Assembly: GCA_017472965.1 (NCBI GenBank)
Contig: JAFUNR010000006.1
Span: 38,058 to 102,057, forward strand
Direction: 5' to 3'
Source of the DNA: Oscillospiraceae bacterium
Lineage (GTDB): Bacteria > Bacillota > Clostridia > Oscillospirales > Ruminococcaceae
Length of the DNA: 64,000 nucleotides
Shown here: piece by piece, positions 16,387 to 26,469 of the stretch
How the letters are laid out: every line of letters begins with the position of its first letter
Numbering within the stretch: position 1 is the stretch's first letter
Program-made: the position numbers and the translations under genes
The notes under the pieces: model-generated
What the model was told of the DNA's origin: nothing
Database searches by the model: none
The model's input: the letters and a program-made list of their open reading frames with translations, nothing else

Positions 16387-16965
16387 TCAGCCGCGGCTGA
16401 ACAGGTGGTACGGTGTGGGCTTGTTGGTGGTATCCGCAGCAAGCTCCTCCGGCTTGCAGAAGGCGAAGGGGTATTCTACCCGTACCTTGCCGCGGCGGCT
16501 CTCCTCCTCGTAGCGGCCCTCCTCATAAGCGGGATCCAGAATGCGCAGCTCGCCGTTTTCCTGTCCCACCGCCAGGATATAATGCCCCACATGGGAGAAA
16601 AGACCGATATGCCCGTCGTGGTCGCCGCCCACATTCACAATGACCTCACCGCCGGCGGCAAGATGAGCGAGCATCTCGTCCAGGCTGTCGGTGGCGCGGT
16701 AGGCAAGGCCGAAGCGCTGCGCCGCCGCCGTGCCCAGCAGCGGCATACGGGTTCCGATTTTCCGGTTGGCGCCGCATTCCACCGCCATCTGTACGCATTC
16801 CTCAATGGAAAGGCTTTCACCGGTCAGGTGCGCCACGACCATGCATACGCAGCACAGCCCGCAGCCGGAGGTTGCCACATTGCGTCTTTCCGGTGCAACA
16901 CCGCCGTTATCCAGATTGTGTTCATAATGGACATGACGGTAATCCAGCTGATTCAGATAAAGCAT
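16387..16965 (-). CDS. C39-like papain-fold peptidase domain protein
   Basis: A 192-residue protein resembling peptidase C39-like domains. SGCGLCCVCMVVAHL (about residues 33-47) fits the catalytic Cys motif, and GHIGLFSHVGHYILAVG followed by LDPAY fits the His/Asp part. It has no signal peptide and no transporter fusion, so it is probably a cytoplasmic cysteine peptidase or amidohydrolase-like protein rather than a bacteriocin-processing exporter. ATG 16965 follows GGAGGATATC. It lies 52 nt after the AraC gene on the same strand. Confidence 0.72.
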   Translation of the reverse strand: MLYLNQLDYRHVHYEHNLDNGGVAPERRNVATSGCGLCCVCMVVAHLTGESLSIEECVQMAVECGANRKIGTRMPLLGTAAAQRFGLAYRATDSLDEMLAHLAAGGEVIVNVGGDHDGHIGLFSHVGHYILAVGQENGELRILDPAYEEGRYEEESRRGKVRVEYPFAFCKPEELAADTTNKPTPYHLFSRG

Positions 16966-17017
16966 GATATCCTCCGATCGCATGACGAAAAAGAGCTCGC
17001 GCTTTGCGGTGTGTTTT

Positions 17018-17836
17018 TTACATGATCCGCGCCATGCGGCGGGCAAGCGCGGCGGGGGTCTCGTGATAGCGCTGCCGGAACAGCTTGTTGAAATGACTGA
17101 CACTGGAATAGCCAATCTTATCGGCGATCTCCTCGCTGGAAAGCTTGCCGGCGCACACCAGCTCCCACGCGGCACTCAGCCGCAGCTCCAGAATATACTG
17201 CTGCGGGGTCTTGCCGGTGTGGGCCTTCATCAACCGCACCAGCTGCGGACGGCTGTAGCCGGACATCTCCTCCAGCGCGGGCACGCCCTGCCGCAGCATC
17301 GAAAGATCGGCGATGCGCTCCAGCGCGGCTGCCAGCGAAAGCGGCATCGGCTTGTGCAGCGCGATCGGATTGCGGCGCAGCAGATGGTGCATATAGGTGC
17401 CAAGGATCAGCTTGCAGCAGCGGCGGCTGGAATCCTCGTCGATATTTGCCCGGTCATACAGCGCCAGCATCTGGCGCAGGGTCTCCTCGGGCAGCGGATC
17501 CGGCTCTGTGGGCAGCTGATGCACCGAAAGATCGTAGGCATTCAAAAACAGCTGCATCTCCACACCGACCACAGAAAGTGCCAGCAAATTGATACCCTCC
17601 GTCTGCGAGAGATACCGGTGGGTATCGCCGGGACGCATCAGCATCGCTTCGTTTTTGCGGAAGGTATAGACGGTGCCGTTGTATTCGTGCCTGCATTCGC
17701 CGGAGGCGACTATCAGAAGATCGTAATACGTATGGGCGTGCAGTTGATCCCACAAAGTCTTGCCGCAGGTCAGCCGCAGCCGGTAGCCGGTTTTGTCCAG
17801 TTCCGGCGAGATGGTCTGGTCAAGCAGTTTTACCAT
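17018..17836 (-). CDS. AraC-family transcriptional regulator
   Basis: A 272-residue regulator. The N-terminal half (about 20-150) is a cupin-like sensor domain (HAHTYYDLLIVASGECRHEYNG, RPGDTHRYL). The C-terminal ~100 residues hold two helix-turn-helix units, with the family signature ELVCAGKLSSEEIADKIG then SVSHFNKLFRQRYHETP. Such proteins usually sense a sugar and activate a neighbouring operon. It is divergent from the GH127 gene, making that gene the likely target. Direct repeats at 17898-17926 lie between them. Confidence 0.88.
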   Translation of the reverse strand: MVKLLDQTISPELDKTGYRLRLTCGKTLWDQLHAHTYYDLLIVASGECRHEYNGTVYTFRKNEAMLMRPGDTHRYLSQTEGINLLALSVVGVEMQLFLNAYDLSVHQLPTEPDPLPEETLRQMLALYDRANIDEDSSRRCCKLILGTYMHHLLRRNPIALHKPMPLSLAAALERIADLSMLRQGVPALEEMSGYSRPQLVRLMKAHTGKTPQQYILELRLSAAWELVCAGKLSSEEIADKIGYSSVSHFNKLFRQRYHETPAALARRMARIM

Positions 17837-17897
17837 TTTGCTGCTCTCCTTTTTACTGTTGATTTCTACTCATACAAATGTACACCTTTTTGCGTGG

Positions 17898-17926
17898 AAA
17901 TACAAGTCGTTTTGTTAAAATACAGG
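17898..17926. repeat. Direct repeat AAATACARG, 20-bp period
   Basis: AAATACAAG (17898-17906) and AAATACAGG (17918-17926) are 20 bp apart start to start, close to two helical turns. AraC-type dimers often bind such direct half-sites. The rest of 17837-18025 is AT-rich and holds no gene. Confidence 0.45.
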
Positions 17927-18025
17927 CAATTTTTTGTAAAAAGAAAGAATTTTTTTGCTTTTACACGAAAAAATGATTGTTTAAAAAAGCGAGCAAAAAG
18001 CGGAATTTGATCATTGGCAGCCCTG

Positions 18026-18054
18026 TTGTCGTTGGAAGTAATTCGTGATATACT
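18026..18054 (+). promoter_or_regulatory. GH127 gene promoter
   Basis: TTGTCG (18026-18031), 17-nt spacer, TATACT (18049-18054) with extended -10 TGA. Confidence 0.65.
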
Positions 18055-18091
18055 GTTTACGGAGCCGAAAAAGGAGAAAAGGAGAACTGTC

Positions 18092-19903
18092 ATGGGAAAA
18101 TGGGAGCTTTACACCGCAAAGGAGATCCGGGCAAAAGGCTGGCTGGCACGACAGCTGCAGCTTCAGGCGCAGGGTTTGAGCGGAAATCTGGATAAGATCT
18201 GGCCGGATGTGCGGGACAGTGCATGGGTCGGCGGCGACCGTGAAGGGTGGGAGCGTGTGCCCTACTGGCTGGATGGATTTATTCCGCTGGCCTATCTGCT
18301 GCAGGATGCGGATATGATCGCCCGCGCAAAGCGCTATATCGATGCCATTCTGGAGCGTCAGCAGCCGGATGGGTGGATTTGTCCCTGTACCGAAGAGCGG
18401 CGCCCCCGTTACGATACCTGGGCGGTACTGCTCATCAGCAAGGTGCTGACGGTCTATTACGAATGCTCGCAGGATGAACGCATCCCCGGGGCGCTGTACC
18501 GCGTGCTGAAAAATTACCATGCCCTGCTGAAGGACGGCACACTGCACCTGTTCGACTGGGGCAAGTCACGCTGGTACGAGGGTCTGATCGCCATCCGCTT
18601 CCTTTATAAGATCTTCCCGGAGGAATGGCTGCCGGAGCTTGCCGCCATACTGCAGCAGCAGGGTGCGGATTACAATGAATTCACGGAGCAGTGGAAGCGT
18701 CCGCTGAATTTCTGGCGGCAGACCACCCATATCGTCAATCTGGCCATGATGCTCAAGGCCGAGGCGGTCAGCTGTGAGCTTTCGCAGAAGGAATATACGG
18801 ACAATGCGGAATATCTCTATGATATCCTCTATCGTTACAACGGCACGCCGGTGGGACTTTTCACCGGCGATGAGTGCCTGTCCGGCCTCAGCCCCATTCA
18901 GGGCACCGAGCTGTGCGCCGTAGTGGAGCAGATGTACTCCTTCCAGCTGCTTTATGCTTTCACCGGTGATGAAAAATGGGCAGAGCGTCTGGAGGTGCTG
19001 GCCTTCAATGCGCTGCCCGCCACCGTCAGCGCGGATATGTGGACACATCAGTATGTGCAGATGAGCAACCAGATCGCCTGTCAGAAATTCCCGGGCAGAT
19101 CCCTGTTCCGCACCAACAACGAAGAGGCACATCTGTTCGGACTGGAGCCGAACTACGGCTGCTGCACCGCCAATTTCAATCAGGGCTGGCCCAAGTTTGT
19201 GCTTTCAGCCTTTATGCATCAGGGCGATACTGTCATCAGCAGCATGCCGGTACCCTCGGAGCTGAAGGCTGATATCGGCCATATCGTGCTGGATACCGAT
19301 TATCCCTTTGAAAACACCTTTACCTATACGGTCGAAGCCGCCGCACCCTTCACCCTTGTGATCCGTGTGCCCTCCTTTGCAAAGAACCTTACCGTAGATG
19401 GCGCTGCCGCGCAGGATGAACAGCTGGTTTTCCGTTTTGCTGCTGGGGAAAAGCGCACGCTGCGCATTGCCTATGAGGCCGAGCCTTATCTGGAAAAGCG
19501 GCCTCACGGCCTGAACACGGTGCGCTGCGGCTCACTTGTGTTCTCGCTGCCTATCCGGTACGAAAAGAAAATGCTGGAATATGAGCGTGGCGGTGTGGAG
19601 CGGCGCTTCCCCTATTGCGATTATGAGCTTGTGCCTGTTTCGGATTGGAGTTACGCCTACTGCGGCGGTGAGCTTACGCTGCAGCGCCGCGGTGTAAGCG
19701 ATATCCCCTTTGCAGATGATGCGCCGCCGGTAACGGTGAGAGCTGCTGTCAAGGAGATCGACTGGGGTCTGGAGGACGGTTTTGAAACCGTCTGCGCCAA
19801 GGTACCGCAGTCCACCGTGCCTCTTTCCGAAGCAAAAGCCGTGGAGCTTTACCCCTATGGCTGCGCCCGTCTGCGCATGACGGAGCTGCCGGTAGTGGAA
19901 TGA
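18092..19903 (+). CDS. Glycoside hydrolase family 127 (beta-L-arabinofuranosidase-like)
   Basis: A 603-residue (alpha/alpha)6-barrel protein of the GH127 / DUF1680 group. NYGCCTANFNQGWPKF holds the Cys pair at 357-358 expected for the zinc-bound catalytic cysteine, and TELCAVVEQMYSF (272-284) the conserved Glu region. Characterised relatives release L-arabinose from hydroxyproline-linked or other plant arabinans; this branch could have another sugar specificity. It has no signal peptide, so it acts on imported oligosaccharides. ATG 18092 follows GGAGAAAAGGAG. The divergent AraC regulator probably controls it. Confidence 0.85.
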   Translation: MGKWELYTAKEIRAKGWLARQLQLQAQGLSGNLDKIWPDVRDSAWVGGDREGWERVPYWLDGFIPLAYLLQDADMIARAKRYIDAILERQQPDGWICPCTEERRPRYDTWAVLLISKVLTVYYECSQDERIPGALYRVLKNYHALLKDGTLHLFDWGKSRWYEGLIAIRFLYKIFPEEWLPELAAILQQQGADYNEFTEQWKRPLNFWRQTTHIVNLAMMLKAEAVSCELSQKEYTDNAEYLYDILYRYNGTPVGLFTGDECLSGLSPIQGTELCAVVEQMYSFQLLYAFTGDEKWAERLEVLAFNALPATVSADMWTHQYVQMSNQIACQKFPGRSLFRTNNEEAHLFGLEPNYGCCTANFNQGWPKFVLSAFMHQGDTVISSMPVPSELKADIGHIVLDTDYPFENTFTYTVEAAAPFTLVIRVPSFAKNLTVDGAAAQDEQLVFRFAAGEKRTLRIAYEAEPYLEKRPHGLNTVRCGSLVFSLPIRYEKKMLEYERGGVERRFPYCDYELVPVSDWSYAYCGGELTLQRRGVSDIPFADDAPPVTVRAAVKEIDWGLEDGFETVCAKVPQSTVPLSEAKAVELYPYGCARLRMTELPVVE

Positions 19904-19942
19904 ACCGCCGGAGCAGTATCTTTTGACGCCACATTCTTATAA

Positions 19943-19981
19943 ACAAAGATCCGCTGCCGAAAAAAGGCAGCGGATCTTTGT
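19943..19981. terminator. Bidirectional terminator
   Basis: Perfect 16-bp arms (19943-19958 and 19966-19981) around an A-rich loop, between convergent GH127 and SDR genes. Confidence 0.85.
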
Positions 19982-20017
19982 TTGCAGGTAGTTTTGCTTG
20001 AAAGAGGAATCGGAAGG

Positions 20018-20791
20018 TCATTTGTGCTTCTGCTGCTTCATCCAGATGTTCATCACCAGCCGGTGGGGCAGCAGCTTGACACCCAGTACCTGCAGCTTGA
20101 TGGGCAGACCGTGGATGGAAACATCCTTTTTGGTGCGATACAGATCGTGCAGACCGGTAGCGACCACATCCTTTGCTTCATACATCACATTGAAATAGGT
20201 CACCGCATCATCGCCGGGCTTGATGGCGTGGTCAAAGAATTCAGTTTTCACCCATGCGGGGTTCATGGACATCATGCGGATGCCTTTGGTTTTCAGTTCG
20301 CGGTTCAGCGCACGGCTGTAGCTCATGACAAAGGCCTTGGTAGCGCCGTAGACATTGATATACGGTACCGGCTGGAAAGAGGAGAGCGATGCCAGCTGCA
20401 GCACGCGCCCCCCTTTTTTCATGTAGGGCAGACTGATCTGGGTCATGGCGACCAGCGCCTTGCAGTTCAGGTCGATCATATCCATATACACTTCGGTGGG
20501 CACGGCTTCGGTCAGGGCAAAGCGGCCAAAGCCTGCGGCATTGACCAGAAGCGCAACCTCCGGCTTCTCGGCGGCAAGCAGGTCGGCATATTGCTGCCAT
20601 GCGGCGGGTTCGGTCAGATCCAGCGGCAGCGGGCGTACGGGGATATTCACCAGCGGCTGCAGTGCTTCCAGTGCTTCGCGGCGGCGGGCGATCACCCAGA
20701 TCTCGTCAAAGCTTTCCCATGCGGGCAGCTGCAGCACAAATTCCTTGCCCATGCCGGAGCTTGCTCCGGTGATCACAGCGATCTTTTTCAT
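20018..20791 (-). CDS. Short-chain dehydrogenase/reductase
   Basis: A 257-residue classical SDR with a Rossmann fold. TGASSGMG (8-15) binds NAD(P), NAAGFG follows, and the catalytic Ser and YGATK tetrad are present. It reduces or oxidises a carbonyl/alcohol pair of unknown identity. It follows the TIM-barrel isomerase gene by only 23 nt, so the two probably share a transcript and perhaps a sugar-derived substrate. Confidence 0.85.
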   Translation of the reverse strand: MKKIAVITGASSGMGKEFVLQLPAWESFDEIWVIARRREALEALQPLVNIPVRPLPLDLTEPAAWQQYADLLAAEKPEVALLVNAAGFGRFALTEAVPTEVYMDMIDLNCKALVAMTQISLPYMKKGGRVLQLASLSSFQPVPYINVYGATKAFVMSYSRALNRELKTKGIRMMSMNPAWVKTEFFDHAIKPGDDAVTYFNVMYEAKDVVATGLHDLYRTKKDVSIHGLPIKLQVLGVKLLPHRLVMNIWMKQQKHK

Positions 20792-20814
20792 AGGTTTTTC
20801 TCCTCGCTTTGCTT

Positions 20815-21693
20815 TTATTTACGGTTCGCTTCGGCGCGGCTGATCAGATAACGGCCGGTTTTGACCATCAGCGCTGCGGCATCGGGCAGCAGCTCGGTGG
20901 GGAAGGGCCGCAGGAAGTTGTCGGCCTCAAAGGTCAGATCGCCGGTGTAGCCGATCTCGCCCAGTGCGGCAAAGACGCTCTCCCAATCCAGCTTCTGCAT
21001 AAAGGGCATGGTATGGTTATCCTGTTTGTAGTCCACATCGTGCACATGCAGCGCCTTCAGACGATCGGGACCCATGGCGCGGATGAAATCGGCGGGATCC
21101 TGTCCCACCAGCGCACAGTGGCCGATATCCAGACAACCCACGATCCACGGGCTGTTCACCTCGTCCAGCAATGTGCAGAATTCCTCCGGTGTGGAGCAGA
21201 CACTGTCTATGATGCAGCCGCGGTCGTTATCGTACTGCCACATATTTTCGGCACAGACATGGATGTTGAACTTTTCGCAATAGGGGATCAGCTTGCGGTA
21301 AAGCTCCACATTCATATCCCACAGCAACTTTTTGTTTTTGGCATAGGGGATGTGGTGAATGGGGTGCACGACGATGTTGCGCACGCCCAGAATGGAGGAA
21401 ACCTCCATCGAGCGGATGATCCAGTTCCACACGGTGGAATCATAGGGCTCCTCATCCAGCAGTGTGGGGAAGGGGGCGTGTGCCTGATTGGCGGTGATGC
21501 CAAGCTCATCCTGCAGCGCACGCATCGTCAGGGCATACTCGCGCCAGTTATCCTGACACCAGGGACCCTCGGTGTTGCGCATGGGAAAGAAAGACCAGTC
21601 AATGCAGTCATAGCCGGCGGCAGCAAGGATACGCACGGCGGCTTCATCGCCCAGACGGGCGGCAATGATATCGGTCTGCGTGGAAAGCTTCAT
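20815..21693 (-). CDS. Sugar phosphate isomerase/epimerase-like TIM-barrel protein
   Basis: A 292-residue protein of the xylose-isomerase-like TIM-barrel superfamily. Metal-ligand segments typical of the family are visible (CAENMW, GCLDIGHCAL, HVHDVD, and late TFEAD). Members isomerise or epimerise sugars, inositol derivatives or keto acids; specificity cannot be read from sequence. It is first of a two-gene unit with the SDR. Confidence 0.82.
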   Translation of the reverse strand: MKLSTQTDIIAARLGDEAAVRILAAAGYDCIDWSFFPMRNTEGPWCQDNWREYALTMRALQDELGITANQAHAPFPTLLDEEPYDSTVWNWIIRSMEVSSILGVRNIVVHPIHHIPYAKNKKLLWDMNVELYRKLIPYCEKFNIHVCAENMWQYDNDRGCIIDSVCSTPEEFCTLLDEVNSPWIVGCLDIGHCALVGQDPADFIRAMGPDRLKALHVHDVDYKQDNHTMPFMQKLDWESVFAALGEIGYTGDLTFEADNFLRPFPTELLPDAAALMVKTGRYLISRAEANRK

Positions 21694-21801
21694 CTTCGTA
21701 TCTCCTTTTTCTTCGCCGCAGGGCGGCGGGTTTCTTTTCCGATGATTTCAGTATACACCACCGGCTCAAATCGGACAATCCTTTTTTGGAAAAAATAACA
21801 C

Positions 21802-21830
21802 TTGACATTTCCTGTATAAATGTTTATAAT
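21802..21830 (+). promoter_or_regulatory. metK promoter
   Basis: Perfect consensus: TTGACA (21802-21807), 17-nt spacer, TATAAT (21825-21830). The riboswitch starts about 35 nt after the predicted start of transcription. Confidence 0.9.
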
Positions 21831-21872
21831 ATCTCTTTAGACAAAGTGATGTCCGTTCAAAACCGAATACTG

Positions 21873-22010
21873 CTTATCAAGAGTGACGGAGGGGACAGGC
21901 CCTGTGAAGTCCGGCAACCTGCTGCAAGGTAAGGTGCCAAATCCTGCGGTAAATGCCGAAAGATAAGTCTTGTGACTGCCCTGGCCTTTATCGGTCCGGG
22001 CAGTTTTTTT
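21873..22010 (+). promoter_or_regulatory. SAM-I (S-box) riboswitch with terminator
   Basis: The aptamer runs 21873-21967: P1 is CTTATC (21873-21878) with GATAAG (21962-21967), and the conserved AAGAGTGACGGAGGGG, CCGGCAACCTGC and GGTGCCAAATCCTGC blocks are present. A terminator hairpin with TTTTTTT follows (21976-22010). S-adenosylmethionine binding should stop transcription before metK. Confidence 0.95.
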
Positions 22011-22086
22011 GCGGCCGTTTGGCCGGAATGCCTGATTTATCGAAAATACCGATGAAAATGTGTTGTGCAAAAAGAAAGGAAAGAAC

Positions 22087-23232
<1,146 letters not shown>

Positions 23233-23259
23233 GCGAAAAAATATTCAGGAACATAAAGA

Positions 23260-23310
23260 TCCCCGGCCTGCGGGTGCGATCGCATCCACAGGCCGGGGGT
23301 TATTCTTTTT
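23260..23310 (+). terminator. metK terminator
   Basis: CCCCGGCCTG pairs with the GGCCGGGG region around 23291-23299, with an inner stem GGTGCGA/TCGCATCC, followed by a T-rich stretch. Confidence 0.75.
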
Positions 23311-23317
23311 GAAGGTT

Positions 23318-24067
23318 TTATCCCAGCAGCACATCGGTGATAAGCATGATGCAAAAGCCCACCAGCAGCGCATAGGTCACACCGCGGCTGTTGTCGTGGT
23401 GAGTTTCGGGGATCATTTCATCACTGATCACATACAGCATGGTGCCGCCGGCAAATGCCAGCGCAAAGGGCAGAATAGCGGAAGCCACGCTCACGGCAAA
23501 ATAGCCAAGCAGCGTGCCGACAACCTCCACCAGTCCGGTGAGCATGGCGCAGAAAAAGGTGCGCCGTGCCGGAACGCCTGCCGCCAGCATGGGTCCGATG
23601 ATGACCATGCCCTCGGGAATGTTCTGCAGCGCAATACCGCCGGCGATCACCAGTGCCTGTGCGGTATCACCCGCACCGAAACCAACGCCCGCGGCAATGC
23701 CTTCGGGCAGGTTGTGGATGGCGATGGCGGTCACGAACAGCAGCACGCGGCTCAGATTGGCATTGTTGTGGCTTTCCGGCTCTGCGCCGGCCAGCCGGTG
23801 CAGGTGGGGCACCAGCTTGTCGATCAGATTCAGACACAGCGCACCGGCAAAGATGCCGGTCACTGCATACAGCAGCCCGAACTGTCCGCCGTATTCCAGC
23901 GAGGGCAGGATCAGCCCCAGCACGGCGGCGGCAAGCATGACGCCGGCGGCGAAAGAAAGCACGATATCCGAAAACTTATGAGAGATGCGCCGGAAGATAA
24001 AACCGATCAGCGATCCCGCCACGGTGGCGCCGCCCACACCAAGGGCGGTCAGCAATACCATCTGCAT
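23318..24067 (-). CDS. ZIP family metal transporter
   Basis: A 249-residue membrane protein with about eight helices. HNLPEGIAAGVGFG is the signature of helix IV in ZIP transporters and carries metal-binding His, Asn and Glu; a second metal segment (LQNIPEGMVIIG) follows in helix V. It should import zinc or another divalent metal. It is third in a same-strand series after the dehydrogenase and flavodiiron genes, 40 nt behind the latter. Confidence 0.85.
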   Translation of the reverse strand: MQMVLLTALGVGGATVAGSLIGFIFRRISHKFSDIVLSFAAGVMLAAAVLGLILPSLEYGGQFGLLYAVTGIFAGALCLNLIDKLVPHLHRLAGAEPESHNNANLSRVLLFVTAIAIHNLPEGIAAGVGFGAGDTAQALVIAGGIALQNIPEGMVIIGPMLAAGVPARRTFFCAMLTGLVEVVGTLLGYFAVSVASAILPFALAFAGGTMLYVISDEMIPETHHDNSRGVTYALLVGFCIMLITDVLLG

Positions 24068-24107
24068 AGCTTGTTCCTTTCTTTACAGCAGCTTTGTGCC
24101 GCAGTAT

Positions 24108-25256
24108 TCAGCGCAGTTCCGCGCACAGGGCGTTCAGCTGCGTATCGGTGGCTTCATCGGGTGCGGACAGGATCTTCACACTGTTTGCGGCGAAAGTCAG
24201 ATTCCTGCACTTTTCCAGCATGCCCTGCATGATGCGCGCCGCAACCGGTGCCCAGCTGCCGTTTTCGATGAAAGCGACCGTGCGGTTGGCAAAGCCGCGC
24301 TCGGTCAGATGATCGATAAACTGCTTCATAAAGGGGAAGATGTCCCCGTTGTAGGTGGTGGTGGCCAGCACCAGTCTGCTGTAACGGAAGGCATCCGCCA
24401 CGGCCTGCGACATATCGCAGCGCGCCAGATCGTAAACCTTCACCGTGCTGCCGGCAGCGGTCAGCTTTTCTGCCAGCTGCAGCGCTGCCTTTTTGGTGTT
24501 GCCGTAAACGGAGGTGTAAGCGATGACCACACCATCCTCCTCGGCACGGTAGGCGGACCAGATATCATACAGGCGCAGATATTCGCTCAGATCGCCGGTC
24601 AGCACCGGACCGTGCAGCGGGCAGATGGCTTTGATCTCCAGACCGGCGGCCTTTTTCAGCAGCGCCTGTACCTGTGCGCCGTATTTGCCCACAATGCCGA
24701 TGTAATAGCGGCGGGCCTCGTCTGCCCAGGGCTCCTGCGTATCCCAGGTGCCGAATTTGCCGAAGCCGTCGGCGGAAAACAGCACCTTATCGGCGGCATC
24801 ATAGGTCACGATGACCTCGGGCCAGTGTACCATCGGCGCAGTGAGGAAGGTCAGCTCGTGGCGGCCCAGCGAAAGGGTGCTGCCCTCGGCAGCCGTCACC
24901 TGACGGCCGGCGAAATCCGTGCCGAAGAAATTCTTCATCATGGCAAAGGCGCGGGCAGAGGCCACGATCTTTGCCTCGGGGTAAGTATCGGCGAACAGGC
25001 GGATACCGGCGGAATGATCCGGCTCCATGTGGTGCACCACCAGATAATCCGGGGTACGGTCACCCAGCACGGCCTGCAGGTTTTCCATCCACTCGTTGAT
25101 AAAATGAGCGTCAGCCGTATCCATAACGGCGATTTTCTCATCCAGAATAATGTAGGAATTGTAGGACATTCCGTTGGGTACCGGATACTGTCCCTCAAAA
25201 AGATCCAGCTTGCGGTCGTTTACGCCGATATACAGGATGTCGTTGCTGATGTTCAT
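24108..25256 (-). CDS. fprA: Flavodiiron protein (oxygen/NO reductase)
   Basis: A 382-residue two-domain protein. The metallo-beta-lactamase-like domain supplies the diiron ligands HMEPDH, VHWPE, SADGFG and PLHG. The C-terminal flavodoxin domain binds FMN with YTSVYGNTKKAA. It reduces oxygen to water, and possibly NO, protecting this anaerobe. It takes electrons from rubredoxin, such as the one at 11503-11637. It has its own promoter and may be co-transcribed with the ZIP transporter. Confidence 0.92.
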   Translation of the reverse strand: MNISNDILYIGVNDRKLDLFEGQYPVPNGMSYNSYIILDEKIAVMDTADAHFINEWMENLQAVLGDRTPDYLVVHHMEPDHSAGIRLFADTYPEAKIVASARAFAMMKNFFGTDFAGRQVTAAEGSTLSLGRHELTFLTAPMVHWPEVIVTYDAADKVLFSADGFGKFGTWDTQEPWADEARRYYIGIVGKYGAQVQALLKKAAGLEIKAICPLHGPVLTGDLSEYLRLYDIWSAYRAEEDGVVIAYTSVYGNTKKAALQLAEKLTAAGSTVKVYDLARCDMSQAVADAFRYSRLVLATTTYNGDIFPFMKQFIDHLTERGFANRTVAFIENGSWAPVAARIMQGMLEKCRNLTFAANSVKILSAPDEATDTQLNALCAELR

Positions 25257-25300
25257 GATGACTTTTACTTCCTTCTTTCAGAATCGTTTTGCTTTCCCTT

Positions 25301-25330
25301 ATTATAGCAGAAGAAATCGGTATTGTTCAA
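25301..25330 (-). promoter_or_regulatory. fprA promoter
   Basis: On the minus strand TTGAAC (25325-25330) and TATAAT (25301-25306) are 18 nt apart, with extended -10 TGC. Confidence 0.65.
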
Positions 25331-25350
25331 GGGGTTCCTGTGTGCGGCGT

Positions 25351-26385
25351 TCAGAAGCATTTGCCGCTGCGGCAGTCTTCTGCCTCCGTACCGCGGAAGC
25401 ACAGCTCGTTGGGGCACTGTCCGTCCGTCTGCAGCTTTAGCAGATTCTGCACTGTGGTCTCGGCAATGTTGGCAAGCGCCTCCTCTGTCAGGAATGCCTG
25501 ATGCGAGGTCACAAGCACGTTCGGCATGGACATCAGCCGCGCCAGCGTGTCATCCTCCAGAATATGGCCGGAATTGTCCTCAAAGAACAGATCGGCTTCC
25601 TCCTCGTACACATCCAGACACGCCGCACCCACCTGACGGGATTTGATGCCCGCCAGCAGGGCTTCCGCGTCTACCAGAGCCCCGCGGGAGGTATTCAGCA
25701 GCACCACACCCCGCTTGCAGCGTGCAAGAGAGGCGGCGTCGATGATGTGATGGGTATCCTCCGTCAGCGGGCAGTGCAGCGAGATGATATCGCTGCCGGC
25801 GAACAGTTCGTCAAGAGAAACATACCGCACCGTATCACCGTTGTCAAGACCCTTGGCGGGGAATTTGTCGTAGGCGAGCACCTTCATGCCAAAGCCGCGG
25901 CAGATATCGATAAATACCCGTCCGATGCGCCCCGTGCCGATGACTCCCACTGTTTTGCCGTGCAGGTCAAAGCCGGTCAGGCCGGAAAGGCTGAAATTGA
26001 AATCCCGGGTGCGGTTGTATGCCTTGTGGATGCGCCGGATGGAGGTGAGCAGCAGTGCCATGGTGTGCTCTGCCACCGCATAGGGGGAGTAGGCCGGCAC
26101 GCGTACCACGTGCAGCTTGCCGAAGGCGTGCTTCATATCCACATTGTTGAAGCCGGCGCACCGCAGCGCCACCACCCGTACACCCATCGCATACAGCTTG
26201 TCGATAACGGCGGCGTTGACCGTATCATTGACAAAAACACACACGCCGTCAAATCCGTGGGCCAGCTCGGCGGTGTCCTCATTCAGCTTGGTTTCGAAAT
26301 ATTTAAAGGTGATGCCGGTGTTGGCGGCATACTGTTCAAACGAAGGCTTGTCATAGGGCTTTGCGTCAAAAAAAGCGATCTTCAT
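25351..26385 (-). CDS. D-2-hydroxyacid dehydrogenase (D-lactate dehydrogenase-like)
   Basis: A 344-residue NAD-dependent dehydrogenase of the D-isomer 2-hydroxyacid family. The Rossmann core VGVIGTGRIGRVF binds NAD. Catalytic Arg, Glu and His segments follow (LNTSRGALVD; the DVYEEE acidic stretch; SHQAF). It best resembles fermentative D-lactate dehydrogenases, which regenerate NAD by reducing pyruvate. It is divergent from the Crp/Fnr gene, whose probable site is placed to activate this promoter. Confidence 0.85.
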   Translation of the reverse strand: MKIAFFDAKPYDKPSFEQYAANTGITFKYFETKLNEDTAELAHGFDGVCVFVNDTVNAAVIDKLYAMGVRVVALRCAGFNNVDMKHAFGKLHVVRVPAYSPYAVAEHTMALLLTSIRRIHKAYNRTRDFNFSLSGLTGFDLHGKTVGVIGTGRIGRVFIDICRGFGMKVLAYDKFPAKGLDNGDTVRYVSLDELFAGSDIISLHCPLTEDTHHIIDAASLARCKRGVVLLNTSRGALVDAEALLAGIKSRQVGAACLDVYEEEADLFFEDNSGHILEDDTLARLMSMPNVLVTSHQAFLTEEALANIAETTVQNLLKLQTDGQCPNELCFRGTEAEDCRSGKCF

Positions 26386-26398
26386 AGGGGTATCCTCC

Positions 26399-26427
26399 TT
26401 GATTTCCTATATGTATTATAGTATAAT
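26399..26427 (+). promoter_or_regulatory. Crp/Fnr gene promoter
   Basis: TTGATT (26399-26404), 17-nt spacer, TATAAT (26422-26427). Predicted start of transcription is near 26434, so the palindrome at 26442-26457 lies just downstream, a repressing position. Confidence 0.6.
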
Positions 26428-26457
26428 AAGAAAATAAAATCTGTTGAAAATTCAACA
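26415..26457 (-). promoter_or_regulatory. Dehydrogenase promoter with Crp/Fnr-type operator
   Basis: On the minus strand TATAAT (26415-26420) has no good -35. The palindrome TGTTGAA-AA-TTCAACA (26442-26457) is centred at -41.5 relative to the predicted start (26408), the class II activation position of Crp/Fnr proteins. Confidence 0.6.
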
Positions 26458-26469
26458 AATGGAGAAAAA

